Shown here one piece after another: positions 1 to 13,514 of a DNA stretch of 64,000 nucleotides. The stretch is from Hirudinaria manillensis (Eukaryota > Annelida > Clitellata > Hirudinida > Hirudinidae): positions 6,687,501-6,751,500 of the forward strand of contig CM067536.1 in the NCBI GenBank assembly GCA_034509925.1, in the 5' to 3' direction. Each line of letters begins with the position of its first letter. Position 1 is the first letter of the stretch. The notes under the pieces are model-generated. The model saw nothing but the letters and a program-made list of their open reading frames with translations, was not told where the DNA came from and searched no databases. A program made the position numbers and the translations under genes.

Positions 1-731
1 GCAAACGTTCCCACTACTCCGGCATTCTGAGAACTCCAAGCATCAGGAGAGACACGACCATCGAAGAAGATGTAGAGTTGACGGAAAGTTGCTGCAAAGT
101 AGGTGCAGGGGAGGTTGGCAGAATGGAGGCCATGGTCGATCTGGAGAGAGCCGATTGCAACATCGAACTGGCAAGGATTAGGGTCGCCGATGGTAACCTT
201 AAGATTGCCAGATCGACGAATTACATAAAGGTAATTAGTTTTATTAGTTTGTGATAACCCGTCGTAATGAAGTGCCTGAAGACTAAAAGCTAGTACCACC
301 AGGTAGTGGAAGAAGCCCTCAAGAAAAGTCCAGGAAGCTCCGAACTGACGGCGGAATTGCAGCGTGCCAAGGACGATCACACCAATGCCCTTCGTGAAAA
401 AGAGGAGGCAGAAGCTGAACTGAAGTTAGCCGAAGCCCAGCAGAATCATGCCTTCTTTATGAAGGAGCAAGAGGAGGACAGACAGGAAAGGCTGACATTT
501 CGTAAGATCAGCTTCTGGCAACACATGGCAACTTATCTCCTCTACTTCGTCATGCTCCTCAATGTCTTCATCACCACTTTCGGCATCTCCACCGGTGTCA
601 ACCATCACGACAATCCAAACATTCCAGCTCCGCAATCATTTCAAAACACCTTTTCTTACCACCCTTCTGCTCCTATAAACCAAGCAAAGGGTACTGGCTC
701 CAGTTTTGTTAATTTTACGACCAGCGTCTGA
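1..731 (+). CDS. 3' end of an unrecognised coiled-coil, single-pass membrane protein gene
   Basis: Two exons are visible. The first is open from the window edge to 230 and the second runs from 303 to the stop at 729-731. The junction (AAG|GTAATT ... CCACCAG|GTAGTG) keeps phase 0, and the frame in exon 1 is the third one. The encoded tail is rich in Glu/Lys/Ala with a heptad-like pattern (about residues 85-140 of the visible part), ending in the motif FRKISFWQHMATYLLYFVML. That motif contains one hydrophobic segment of about 20 residues followed by a short Ser/Pro/Asn-rich end, so a C-terminal membrane anchor is likely. The 5' part lies outside the window. I do not recognise the family. The coding call rests on the spliced open frame and its amphipathic character. 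Confidence 0.6.
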
Positions 732-2362
732 GAATTTGATTCAATTTTTGGACGTGTTTCTTTTTTTTTTTTGAAAAATTTGGACAATCCTTCGAGAATT
801 TGTTAAATATCAAATTTCAGGGATCCAGCATCTCAATTTGTAAGATAATATATTTGATTACGAGTCACATTTGAGTAAGTGTTTATTACCAGTTCTTTTA
901 ATCTTGTACTTAACGTGTATCGGTGTGAAATTTTTCAAACGTAATTATTTTTTTTTTTAGGGCTGAGTGAAACTGCATAATTTTTTATATATCTTCAAAT
1001 GTTAAATTTATTTCCTAGCTGGCATCGTCTTTTTTAAGTGTCTTTCCAACGGCGATATTTTAAAGCGTATTCGATCGACACCTTAAGTCGTACTTAGGCT
1101 CGTGTGTGTGTGTTTTTTTTGTTTGTTTGTTTCTAATTTCTTTATTCGTGTCGTGTTGCAACTACGTGTGAAAAACCCATGAACGAAAAATTATTTTTGT
1201 GAATGTTCTGAAACATTCTTAAAGCTGTACGTTGGACGTTTCTTACCTCATGTTGTGAACCTCAGTAATCGCTGCTTTCGTCGGATTTTAGTTCTACCTC
1301 AGTGTCTGTGTTTGTCCATTTCAATTCACTTTGAATATAATTTTTGCAAATATATCTTTTGCCTTTTATTTTCCATCGAAATTATAAGCTCTTTCTCTAT
1401 GGCATTCCTGTCAGCCAAACTTAAAAAACGCATTGGGGTCTGAGGTTACCTATATTTACTAAATCGTAAATTTGAAATTACGAAATGTGGAGAAAGAAAA
1501 AACGCGTGATATCAATCGGATGTAAAAAGGAGCTCGATGGTGGGAATGATTTATCTTCCTGTTGAGGTTGTGCAACAAACAGCCACAATTAAGGCACACA
1601 AGGAAAATTAATTCCAATAAAAAACAAACAAATAATAATAATGATAACAAATTTGCAGCAAGCATTGCAAAGATTCAAACGACTTATGGATTCGCAAGAT
1701 ATACTAACATAACAGAGGCATTGCTAAGTAAGATAAAGATGTTCAAGGGTTTTCTTTGGCATATTTTTCCATGTCAAATTCTTCCAATATCCACTGCAGC
1801 TTCTCAGAAACATTGCAGTAAGCTGAAAATGCATGAGAACATTAATCACGAAGCCATTAATAAACATTATTAATAAACAATCAAAAGCAATCGCTTCATT
1901 TATATGCTAGAGAACAAACAAATAGACAAGCAACAAGGAAGTTGCTGTATTTTAAATTGTATTTTGAAATATTGTTTTTAAACCAAATAAATATTCAAAT
2001 AAGTTGAATTATCTATCAAATTTAGAATTCAACATCAGAAGGCAGATACCTAGCGTTAGGACGGGTTCTCCTTCTTGGATTTCAACTGAGAGGCATTTCT
2101 TGTGATTTGTGTTTTCAAGGATGAAAGTCTAAAATGATGACAAATATACTTGCATTTAGCTATATTTAAAGATGATCTCTCAAAATACAGAAACTATAAT
2201 TTTTGTTAAAAGCTGGTGCATAGCATAAACAAAGTCTATTCCTAAGAACAAGACTGCAATGCCAAACTAATTGCAGTGACGACTAACAGACGATATTGAA
2301 AAAAAGAACCAGAATAAATAAGAAAACATACATTTATTGAATTAATTTCAGAAAATTGGGTG
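732..2362. other. Intergenic, no supported gene
   Basis: AT-rich, with stop codons in all frames apart from short open stretches (for example 1562-1873) that lack coding character. It presumably holds the 3' UTR of the leftmost gene and that of the GALNT gene. An AATAAA on the minus strand (TTTATT at 2333-2338), 25-30 bases past the GALNT stop, is a plausible polyadenylation signal. Confidence 0.6.
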
Positions 2363-5300
2363 TTAAACTCTCACGTCTTTGTGGTAGATCCAGACCTGGT
2401 CGCCACGAGGGGGAATGGTGCAAGGTGCAAGACCAACGTGGCTGCTGAAAAAACCCATCGCCGTCAGGCAATGTTTCTCCATGGTTCTCAGAGTTTTCCG
2501 TGACGTGTAGGAAAATATCTGAAATGAAATTATCCCTGAAAATTATTGCAATTATTTAATATTTATCGGATTAAATAAAAACAACAACAGTAATGATGAT
2601 GATAACGACCATGGTGATGATGATGATGCTACGAACGATAATAATAATAATAGTAATAATAAGAATAATAATCCACCTGTCTGTCAACTTCAAAGAAGCA
2701 GTTCTTCATCGTCAATGATTTTGAACCATCAGTTGCTATGTGTATGCATGTTCCACTTTTTATATTCCTGATCTGAAGATTCAAAGTAGGGATTCACTTT
2801 TAATCCAAAAACGGAGATGGAAGTTGACTACGTTTGTTTATGCTTTGCAATAATTTAAGGAGACCTTTCTGAGTAAGTGTTGTTAAGTAATTATATGTTA
2901 ATCATAGCATGTTGATTAAAAATAATGCCTTAATACATTAAGAACAATTCAACTGCTGGCATTTTAAGCATTGCCATTGGATTAATCTTGGATTTAAGTT
3001 GTAAATTAGGATAGAGACTGCAACAACTGAAACTGAAACTCACGTGACCGACGGAAAAGAAATCGAGGGGCAGAGGCGAATCGGTGTAAACATTGGCAAG
3101 GTACCACTTGAAGTCCTTGCATCCGAGTTTATCTCTCAATGCAAGCCTTTCAGACAGATTGCCAATTTGGTAATCCTTGGCAGCTTTGGGGAAGAGGATG
3201 TGTAATAATAATAATAATAATAATAACCAAAGCATAATAATAACAATATGTTGAAATGTAGGTTTTCTTAGACAATGCAAAACAAACAAAAAACATACTC
3301 AATACACAAGAACAACATAGAGGCAAACAACAATAATTTTGAGATAACATCAGGGCATGTAGAAGCAGTCAGCCCCGACCAAAGTCACCTGGATTGGACT
3401 TGTAGTAGAACTTTTTGTGGTCTCCGAGCCACACCTCGACGGTCCTCATCTGGTTCATGAAAACCGTTCTGTCCATCCCCCCTGGAAACGAGTACGGAGA
3501 GACGTTGCGGAAGACGTGGCCGACTCTGGAGCACGGGGATATGAACACCTGACTGCCGCATTGCCACAGCTGAAGAGGGAGACCGGTGCAATGTATTAAT
3601 ATTTTCATTGCAATTACAATGGTTTTGTTATACTTTTTTTAAATTTATGCTATTTTTGAAATAATTAAACAAATATTAGAAGCATTAGAGCAGCAAGCAC
3701 AAACACAATTAGTTAATTAGTTAAATAGTTAAATAGTTAACCACCTACTCTGAAAGACATTTCGAGGTTCTCCCCTCCCCAAATGTTCATCTGGTCGTCA
3801 TAGGAACCGATCTCATAGAAGAACTTCCTGTCTATTGTAAACAGACCACCGGCCATGGTCGGAGTCCTGGAATAAATAAGTATTTAAAACTGATTATGCA
3901 TTATGCATTAACAATATCATCGGTAATTAATGCTGCTAGTGTAACGAACCTGTAGGGCAGGGTCGAATCGTTCATCCTCCTTGCCTTCTCTTCTTCAGAG
4001 GGCGAGACCCAATCGAAGTTGACCCTCCAATCGAAACCTGCCAAGAGGTCAGGCACAATTCTGGAAATAATTTTAAGTAATTGTAGATTTTTTTTCAATG
4101 CGGTGCATGCCTCGGCCATGACGGTGACGTCATTGCAATCGCATGCACAAAGCATGAATGCATCTGCATTTCAAAAAGGCTTACTATAATTATTTGTAAA
4201 CGCAAATCAATCGCATCAATCGTAAAGTTGAAATAAATTTAAAATTTAAAATTAGCTTTGTAAATCCTCAAGCACTAGCTCAGGAAGAACAGCACTTTAC
4301 ATCGAGTACATTTACAGTAACTTGTCATTTTTCTTGTATAATTATTAACCTGTATTCAAAATTTGAGTCATTGATGACATCTATGATCGGAGACACTACT
4401 GACTTCCTGAGAAATTAAACAATAAATCCGATGATGACATACATATAATGTATAATAAATTATATATATGTATAATAAATAATGTATACTAAATTATATA
4501 TATATAATCATTTATATAATAAATCCATTATTTATTTCACCGATCGTACTATTGCGGATCACCTGATCTCTCAATTAAACCCACGGATTCGATTGGATAC
4601 GAAATGAGTTTGACCAAAACAACGAGCATTGATTTAGTTGGGGTATTTTGGATTGCATGTCAGAGATATAATATCTGATGATGATGATGTCGATGATGAC
4701 GACGACTACGATGATGATGAAGATGATGATAAGCATAGGTGCTCAGAACAATAAAGGCATCTCTGTTAACCTGTCCTTGTATATGTGAAACAAAAGGGGC
4801 TCCAACCAACCAGGACTGCACTCGCAATGGGCATCTAAAAAGGTCACTGTTTGACCTTTGGCAATGCTGACGCCTAAATGAGAAATGGTATTTGATGGGG
4901 TTATGTTTATACAACATTAATGATCTTTCAATGATTCAAATATTATAAATAAAAACCAAGCACTGTCAATCTATGAAAGAATAATAGCAAAAAGCAAATC
5001 TCCTCATTGACCTTATATAACCTAACCCAATAATATTATACCCAATAAAAGCCAGATCAGGCAATGACCCTGAGTCAATAATTTTTTGTATTTGTCCAAT
5101 CTTTTGATTGTCTAAATGCATCTTAATGAGAAGATACTTATAACTTAATGTATCTTAATTTGAAGGTACATAAAACACTTATAACACTAAGCCATACACT
5201 ACCTTACTTATGGTAGGGTACTTAAACTCTAAGAGGATGTGATGGTGCTTAATCAGCCATTTATACTGTACCATTGCCTGAGATCACAAACCTGATGCAA

Positions 5301-7229
5301 GACCATCACCATTGTTTCCAAACTAAGGAATGCAGCCCATTCAACATTCAACACATACTCATAGAAAGTTGTTACTGCAAGCTTTTATAGTATTAAATCC
5401 AAGTTAATTCATAGGATTTGATCAATCACCTCTCAGTCTGGATCTGACGAGACCACTTCTATTACCCATCCTTTCAACATGAACAGGCACAGGAAACTTA
5501 GACAAGTACTTTTCTAGGTTCTTCCCAAGGAAATCTAAACTAAACATAAGGAAATGATTAAGAAGTCAACATGATCTGTGATGAATAACGAAAAATACTT
5601 TAAGTTGCTAAATTATTACAGCCATAATTAATTTATTAATATTTTATTTATTAATATTATTATTATTGAAATTATTATTATTATAATTATTATTATTAAC
5701 ATTATTTGAAATCATAATCAATGAAAAAAATTAAAAAATTCTACTTCAGACAGCACATCACCTCTTTCACTGGCATCATCAACGACAATGATCTCCTTGA
5801 GCAGACGCCTCGGTGACCTGTTCACGACACTCCACAAAGTCCTGACGAGAGTCGACCAGGCTTCGTTGTGGAAAACTATGACTATGGAAGTGTCGGGCAG
5901 AGATTCAACTGGATACATCTTTTCCTTGCACCTAATTATGCACACAAATTGATAAACATAAACCATTAAATCACCGTACAATATTATATAATTAGTTAAT
6001 GTGCCACGTATTAATTTGCTATAATCATGACTCTGAATCGTTTTGTAAAAATGTACTCGTTTGTTTTCATTGTTATTGTCATGTTGTTGCTATGTTATCA
6101 ATTTGATAACAGTAATCGCTGTTGGCCTAAAGTATTACATCGGTGGGTGCTGAGCAAAGCGATTCAGCATGTTTGCTTCTTTGCAAGTTTTGCTATTAAA
6201 AATCTTTTTAATAAATGAAGAAATAAATAAAGTAGACAAATATAAATATATCACGTAATTAAAAATTAAACCTTACTACAAAGCAATTAATCAATAATAC
6301 CCTCACTTATATCCAACTATTATTAGGTTTTTTTGATTCTTTCAAATAAAAATCAATAAAAACATGTTTATTAAAACCAAAAATGGATGAACATCTCCAA
6401 GCTTCCTATAACATGAACATAGTCATTGTAGCAATAGTATAATATTATTAAAAGTAACTGCATTTCCAAATCTTTATAAATCTTGATTCCTGTAATAAAT
6501 TCACATTCACCTCTTAATCATTAAAAAAATCCAAACCAAACTCTTTTGATCTGATGTCAGGGAGGGTCCTATTCAGAAGAAGTAGATCACTGGCCACAAG
6601 GTTGAATTGGTTGATGTGGAACAATTCGTCTGCCTTCTCCTTCAAATTTTCGGGAATGTTGACCGGCAGTCCATTTTTTCCATATTCGGTTGCCTCTCTG
6701 TAAACTTCCAATTCATTGTAAAGATCTGGAAAGTAGATTCGATCATCTGCCAGAGAGATCAGTTCCTTATGAGTGGCTTGTTCATTTCTAAATCTGGCAC
6801 CAAATCTTTTCTTCTTTAGCAAAGGAAATTCTGAAACATGGTAACATTTAAAAATAGAAATGTGACATCATAGACTATCCATATTTAGTCTGCAAGTAGC
6901 ATTTGTTGGCACTTATTAATATCTTTGAGAACATTTTATAACAAGGTAGTATTTAAATCTAGGTTACCTTTTCCTTGTTCCTCCTCCCTGTGTATTAATC
7001 CATCCTTAGGATTAGTAATTACATTAAATCCAACTTCTCTAATGCTTGGACAGCTAGGTTTGGAAAAACAGTCCAATAGGTAGGTGTATATAATAAATGT
7101 GTCAAACAATATCCAAAAGAGTGATGTCACGAATGCAACTTTTAAATAGTTAGTATATAAGCGCCTTGAGAATTTACTGTAATTTTTATTCATATAACTA
7201 ATATCACCCGTTCCAGGGAAGCCCAACAT
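2363..7229 (-). CDS. Polypeptide N-acetylgalactosaminyltransferase (GALNT family)
   Basis: Transfers GalNAc from UDP-GalNAc to Ser/Thr, starting mucin-type O-glycans in the Golgi. Twelve exons, read downward: 6968-7229, 6542-6830, 5762-5931, 5430-5534, 4771-4873, 4350-4406, 3950-4060, 3749-3866, 3389-3569, 3044-3183, 2677-2772, 2363-2518. They total 1,788 nt and 595 aa with all phases matching. Type II topology: short cytosolic N-terminus and a membrane segment near residues 30-55. The GT-A core has [17 protein letters not shown], the metal-binding DXH as LDAHCECS (about 289-291), TPTMAGGLF and WGGEN (395-399). Its Golgi-lumenal core looks catalytically intact. The C-terminal ricin-type lectin part is only about 85 residues (two repeats at most). 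The exon 2 donor (AAAAGA|GTTTGG) is weak but is the only one that keeps frame. Subfamily not assigned. Confidence 0.93.
2581..2671. repeat. (GAT/AAT)n microsatellite in GALNT intron 11
   Basis: Runs of GATGATGAT and AATAATAAT triplets lie just 3' (minus-strand sense) of exon 11. Similar triplet tracts occur at 3203-3226 and 4676-4730 inside the same gene. Confidence 0.8.
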
Positions 7230-7963
7230 TGTTTATCAGCTCTCTTTGACAGCTGATACTGAGGTACACGTTCCCAACGTTGCTATCGATGTTCAGTTGT
7301 AAACATTGATAAACCCTACCCCGAAATTAAAATAATCAATGTGAATCACATATTACAATTAAATAAAGATATCGACAGTTCAGAACGTCATTCAAATTAA
7401 AGAAAATGAATAAAATTGTATGTCGTGTTTAGAATTTCATCCCCTCTCCTCAAATGTCCTTTATAGCATTCTTCTAAATTACACTTTAGTGGAAGACACG
7501 CAAACAAGACACTACAAAAGATGACTTTTTCCCATGGACAGACCAACATGATAATCTGATTAAGTAGATGATCTGGACTTGTCAGATTCTTTGAATAAGC
7601 CTTAAATTGTAACTTAAGGAATCTGATCAATATCATATTAATTATGGCTTTTATAATTTTTTTAATCCCAAAACTATTTCTTTGTGCATGCGGATAAGTA
7701 ATCGAATGTTTTAAGATAAACCCTGAATTAACTTATGAATTATAAAATTTAAATTTAATTTAAAAATTGATTTTCAAAAGTTTCAAAATAATTATTTAAA
7801 AAGTTATTATATATTTTTAAAAATTTGATAATATGAAAAGGTGCAAGATCTTTTACTTGAAAGTAAACATTGTTGCGCAAGATCAGACTTCTTTTGGTTT
7901 ATCATTAAAGAATACATATTTAATTTTTTGTGAAAGATATAAGTATAATAGCTTTGCAAAGTC
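7230..7963. promoter_or_regulatory. Divergent intergenic region between GALNT and ASCC2
   Basis: The two start codons point away from each other, about 730 bp apart, so this stretch must hold both 5' UTRs and promoters or a shared one. No clear TATA box or GC-rich island is visible. Short open frames here (such as 7397-7636) look non-coding. Confidence 0.4.
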
Positions 7964-10347
7964 ATGGCCAGCAAAGCCTTTCCCAAGGTTTCATCTGAAG
8001 ACACTGTCAATCTAAATGAACTAACTCCGGATAAAGCAGGAGATGTAAAATTCTTAAGATTTACACCTGTCCCAATGAATGATAAACTAGAAGCTTTAAG
8101 TAAATGGATGGAAAGTACATGGTACATTGAAGATGACCTGCATCAGTTGCTATCAAAACCTGCACAACAGTTAGTTTTAGTTGATCTCATATTTTTGATT
8201 CTGCATGTTTGGCTTGGTAAAATGAATTCTAATCTTCTGGACCTTATGCGAATACGCCAAATCCACTAATCAATTTGCTAAATTTCTAGTTATGAAGATA
8301 ATTTAACGTTTAATGGCTTATCCAAGTTAGTTGTGGAATGCAGCTTTATATTTTAAATCCATTGATAAAAATACAAACATTGCAATGGGATTTGAAAAAA
8401 AACAAATAGTTGAATTTTTAATGTTTTAGTAAAATAATGACCATGTTTATTTGTAGATTCTGGTGCCAAGTAATTTTTAATGATTCCCTTGAAAAGTGCA
8501 TTACTAGTTTTCTCAGACATGTTCCACGTCTTGATTTTCCACTCAATGAAAATAAATACTCAAAAGAGGTAGAAGGCAGGTTGAACTCACTGGGAAGATT
8601 GTTTTTCCTGACATGTTTAAGAATGGCCACCTATAAAACTGATGCTCGCAACATCATTCCCCGGAGAGAATTTGCCGAAATAATTTACGAAAACTTCTTG
8701 TTTGACATTCCAAAACTGCTCGACTTCTGTGCCGTGTATGCCGACACTTACAGGACTCAAGTAGAAAAAGCTGTCAATGGAATCTTTGAGGTCCAGCCAA
8801 AGTATCTCTTAGATGTCAGATCGGTGGCCAATTCCTTGCCAGAAATATTGGACTCCGTTTGCGAGAGTTTTGGCCTGACAGCAACGGATGACATGCCACG
8901 AAAAATATCTCCGAGTAAAGGTCGTGTTTTCAAGAAGTCTGAACCGGTCGATGCTTGGACGGAGTTAATAAGTTTCACGTTCGACACTTTCAATTCTCTG
9001 AGAGTCCTATTTGAGGTTTACCAGCCGTCGGCAGAGCCTTTCTTCCCCGTTTTGAGCAGAGTTGCGGAATTTTACGAAGTATTCTGCGAGCATCTTTGCG
9101 AAGAATTGTCGACGTCGAAAAACTTGCCAGAGGAATTGAGCAACGCTTTCTGCCTGACTCGGCACTCGATGCTCCGGGCGTTTCGACAGGTTTTCTACCA
9201 GTCGACTTTAAAGCACATCTTCGAAGTTGATGAAAACAGGGAGGTAATAGTCGAACAATATCTCTCGACTCTTCAGATCGTCCTGAGCAACGGCAGGTTC
9301 ATTGCCGACTACTTCCACTTCTTCCCGATCCAGGATGACCTCGAGTTGATCGAACAAATAAGCGTCGAGTTTGATGAAATGAGACTCAACCTCATAAAAG
9401 ATTCCATCGTCGAACTGACCAACATCCATTCTCCCGGTCAGGATTTCGTACCCAATGGCACCACGGCAGAAGATTACGATTACTCGAGCGATGCCGAGAG
9501 CTGTGCCGGTGCGGTCGGAGGCGGAGACTGGAGCTCGTTAAACGATGACGAAGCCCAAAAGATTTCATCCATTCAAGAGCTACTGCCCCATCTCGAAATG
9601 GGCTTCATAAGGAGATGCCTCGACTATTATGGAGGCGATGCGGAGACAGTCATCGGTGCAGTCCTCGAGGGTAATTTGCCTCCGTCTTTGACCGACGAAG
9701 TATTGGAGTTGGGCGACGCGGATTGCCTAGCAGGGCCTTCGCAGGATGGTCGGGAAACTTCCGCTTTGGCGAGCAGAAGAAACATTTACGACGGAGATGA
9801 TTTCGACTTCCTCTCTCGCGACATGGATCTGTCGAGGGTTCACATCGGCAAAAAGTCGCTCGGAACGAAGATTCCCGGAATAGATAAATCGCTCAAGGAG
9901 AAAGTCAAAAACTACATCAAGGTCGATGGAGGAGACGAGGCCCTTTATCAAGATGAGTACGACGACACCTATGACGATCATGCCCTGGGTGAGGTGGACG
10001 TGGACGACATAGACGAACTGCTGGAGAGGGATGAGTCCGTGTTCAAGCCGACCAACCGTCCCTTGAGGCAGGAAGAGTCAGAGGAGGAAGAAGATGAAGA
10101 GGAGTCCAGGCCTGCCAGAAATCCCATGTTATTCCACGAAGATCCCGCCGTCCTAAGGGAACGTGCCGCACAGAATCGAGCATTGAAATACCCTCCGAGA
10201 GGAAACTTTGACAACAGGCAGAATCGACACAACGGAAACAATGACGGAGGACATTTGGCAAGGCCCAACAATCAGAGACCAAAAAATAGAACTGCTAAAA
10301 CCAATCACAACAGAAGAGATTTGGCTGCAAAGAAGCAGAGATTTTAA
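7964..10347 (+). CDS. ASCC2: Activating signal cointegrator 1 complex subunit 2
   Basis: ASCC2 binds K63-linked ubiquitin and recruits the ASCC helicase/ALKBH3 complex in alkylation-damage repair and in ribosome-collision rescue. Two exons, 7964-8169 and 8457-10347, give 698 aa. The junction (ACA|GTTAGT ... TTGTAG|ATTC) recreates the family's conserved QFWCQVIF stretch. Other family signatures are NNFLFDIPK-like text (YENFLFDIPKLLDFC), a CUE ubiquitin-binding domain around residues 435-480 (SSIQELLPHLEMGFIRRCLD), FLSRDMDLSRVHIGK, YQDEYDDTYDDH, an acidic stretch, and the basic end TNHNRRDLAAKKQRF. Length is close to the roughly 750 aa of the human protein. A polyadenylation hexamer AATAAA lies at 10460-10465. 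Intron 1 reads on for a few dozen codons, so retention would give a truncated N-terminal peptide. Confidence 0.95.
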
Positions 10348-10835
10348 CTTTTGAATGTTAAAGTCTCAAGTCGGTCACTAATGTACATCTTAATTTAGGA
10401 AATTGAATGATGTGCCATGCCCAAAAAGCCTTTTTGATTCAAGTTTCGATCAGTGTTGTAATAAAGTTCAACATTTTCCGTTCTTTGATTTTAAATTTGA
10501 GTTTGCATTTGGAGCTTAAATGGCTTTCTGAATTGATATAGCAGAAATATAGTAACTCTGCAAACATCAATCTAAGAATGGTTGAAATAGTGACTTGGTT
10601 AACGTCTCGATTGCTTTGTAATCAAAGATTTAATGTCAATTAAAAGAGAAATTATCGTTCGTTATTATTATTTTTAGGAGTTTGAGTTGTATTTGTGCAG
10701 AACCATCGCCCATCTCTAGCGAGGTACAATGACGTAATTTTGAATAAATCTTGTTTATTTTATTAGTGGAGATATCTTGATCGCCTGCCATGTGTGTAAT
10801 TATAGACTCTGCGAGTCGTTGATCCTTGTAATCAG

Positions 10836-11828
10836 TTGATAGCGCCAAAAGAAAACACAAAACTGGAGCCAGACACGTTTAGCGAAGCTCTGGAGGGGTA
10901 AGTGTACTTAAGTCTATAGACGGGTGGTTAGAGTGATCTAATTAATCTTTATTAATGGGCAATAAATGTTATAATTCGGTGGACACTGTTAGCCTATAAA
11001 TTCTTTGTAAAGCATTAGTTTCGGTAAAACGGAACTTTAACCAGAAGCGGAATCCATACTGGAATACAGAGAGAGTAACAGAAATGAATTTAATAACTGG
11101 AGGTCTAGTACTCAAATAATAATAGTTTTTAATTATATTTTTACAAAGGACGACTGACGAAGAAGGCCTTAGATCGTTGATGAGGCTGCAGTACAATGCC
11201 AACAAACTCCACATTGAGTTTCATCAGAAGATAGCAGCATTGCGAAGCAAATACGAAACCAGTCTGGAGTCGATATGCCAAGCGGTGAGTTGGTCAGGAA
11301 TCAATGGTAGACCTTAGGAATTCAAAAGTAAAATCTGTGGAATTCTTTGGTGAGATGGGACACACGTTAAATATGGCCACCCTGCTTTAAGACGTACCTC
11401 ATGCCTATAATTTAAAAATTGCCAGAGGGGCATGGCCCTATTCCCTAACTCAGCTATGGAAGAGAGCAGAATAAACTCAACAGATATTCTTAAATCGTGG
11501 ACTTGGTCACGATTTAAAGTTTAAAGAAATAAGTTAAAACTTATTATTAGATAATACCATAAGATAACATTTGGGAAATATTATTTAAATTACTCTGTGA
11601 TTCCAAAAACGGTTATTGTGATCTGTGTTGTAATCTGCCAACAGCTCGATCAGACAACGCATAGCAACAATAATAACGGAAAACAGGTTCACAACAAATT
11701 GAAATCGAAGCTAGAACTTCCCTTTTGCCAAAATGAGATGTTAGAAATGAAAAACAGAAACACCAACAACCTTACGGTACAAAACCATCTCTTTGAATAT
11801 TAAATGTTAACGAAAACAAACAATGTTT

Positions 11829-11864
<36 letters not shown>

Positions 11865-13462
11865 TTTTTGGATTGATTTCCATGGAAAAGTCGTAGCAAT
11901 CTTACGCATATTTGCTTTTCGGTCTCTTGTAAATAATGAAGAAGCTTTGTTATAAAATCAAACGCAATTATCCAGATGCAAAGAATATTACAATTCGTTC
12001 CAATTATCTATTCAATATTCGAATTTAATAATTTTCAAAGCAACCAGCCCCAAAAGCTCAGAGCAGAGTCAACAAACCAGACTCAGTGATGTCTTCACTA
12101 TCCCAAACAAACGCCAACGTTCCTTCCTTTTGGTACAGGGTTTTTGCAAACTCACGGACCATGCTGAGGGCAATCCAGGTGTATTTTGTTTCGAAGAATG
12201 TCAATTATCTTCTCGCATTAGCATAATTAATTAATTATTTACATTACTATACACCAATATGTTATCATGGTTGTTGTATAATTAAAACATGAATTTGCCG
12301 GATTATTTGAATATTTAATTTTTTAAATTATTTGCCAAAGATTGTCGATCAGCCAATTCTCCAGAGCTTGAGGAACGTCAAGGTGAAGACGGACATGTCT
12401 AAGTTGCAATCTCAAAAATGCTTCGTTAGTGGCATCTTGACTAAGTGATCAATAAAAATAAAAATAAACTGCAATTAATTTCATTAAAACAACGTTATTT
12501 AAAATAATTAGTGAACAAAGCAGATAACTTTATGTTAAGATATGTATAATAATTCCACCTCTATTATTATTATTATTATTGTTATTATTATAATTATTAT
12601 TATTAAACACAACTATTACGATGACAACAATCCAAACCATAACATTAACATAAATAAATTATGTTTATTATTGCATAATAATTATTGTAATTCAACCAAC
12701 TTATTACTGCTATTGCCATAGGTTTCGTGGCACAAATAAAGCTCCAAGTTAATAATAATATTTTTGTTTTTCTCGTCAGACTTTCATGCTTGAATTTCAC
12801 TTTGACGCAAACGACTACTTTACAAATCCTGTCCTGACGAAAGAATATTTCGTCCAGCTAACTCAGAACAATCCTTCATCGAAGATCTGCACGATTAATC
12901 CACAAATTATAAAAAGCAGAGGGTCGCTAATATTTCGAATACTTAATGAATATCCATATATATTCACTTTATAATCCCTAATTAATATTTAATTAACATT
13001 AAATAAAATAACTGTAACAAGTCATAACGGTTGTTAGATGTGCTTAATCTTGTGCTTCTTGTTCTTGTCGGTCTTGAAGGTTCGGACTTCGATTCCTGTC
13101 ACGTTCATGCCCATAATTAAGCACATCTATGAGCTCATATTTCTACAAACAGTATTCAGGTTAATATTTTATAAGCGTTTTATACTAAGTTATTTGCATT
13201 TTCTTTTGACATTCAGTTGTCAGATTTACTGGAAGCCGGGCATGAACGTGACAGGAATCGAAGTCCGAACCTTCAAGACCGACAAGAACAAGAAGCACAA
13301 GAAAGTTGTTGTCAAACACTACAACAAGGAGTCTTTCTTCAACTTTTTCAATACATCAAAATGTTAGTCCATTCAGATAGCCGCTTTAAAATTATGAACT
13401 GGGAATATTAAAATAAAAACAACAACAACAACAATAATAATAATAATGATAATGATAAAATC

Positions 13463-13514
<52 letters not shown>

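Noticed and set aside
1562-1873. 103-codon plus-strand open frame
   Set aside because: Starts without ATG, has no recognisable motif, composition of AT-rich non-coding DNA and no splice context.
6514-6541. Extension of GALNT exon 2 to the strong-looking donor AGAG|GTGAAT
   Set aside because: It meets an in-frame stop. The earlier donor after 6542 restores RSKECKEKMYP, as the family alignment requires.
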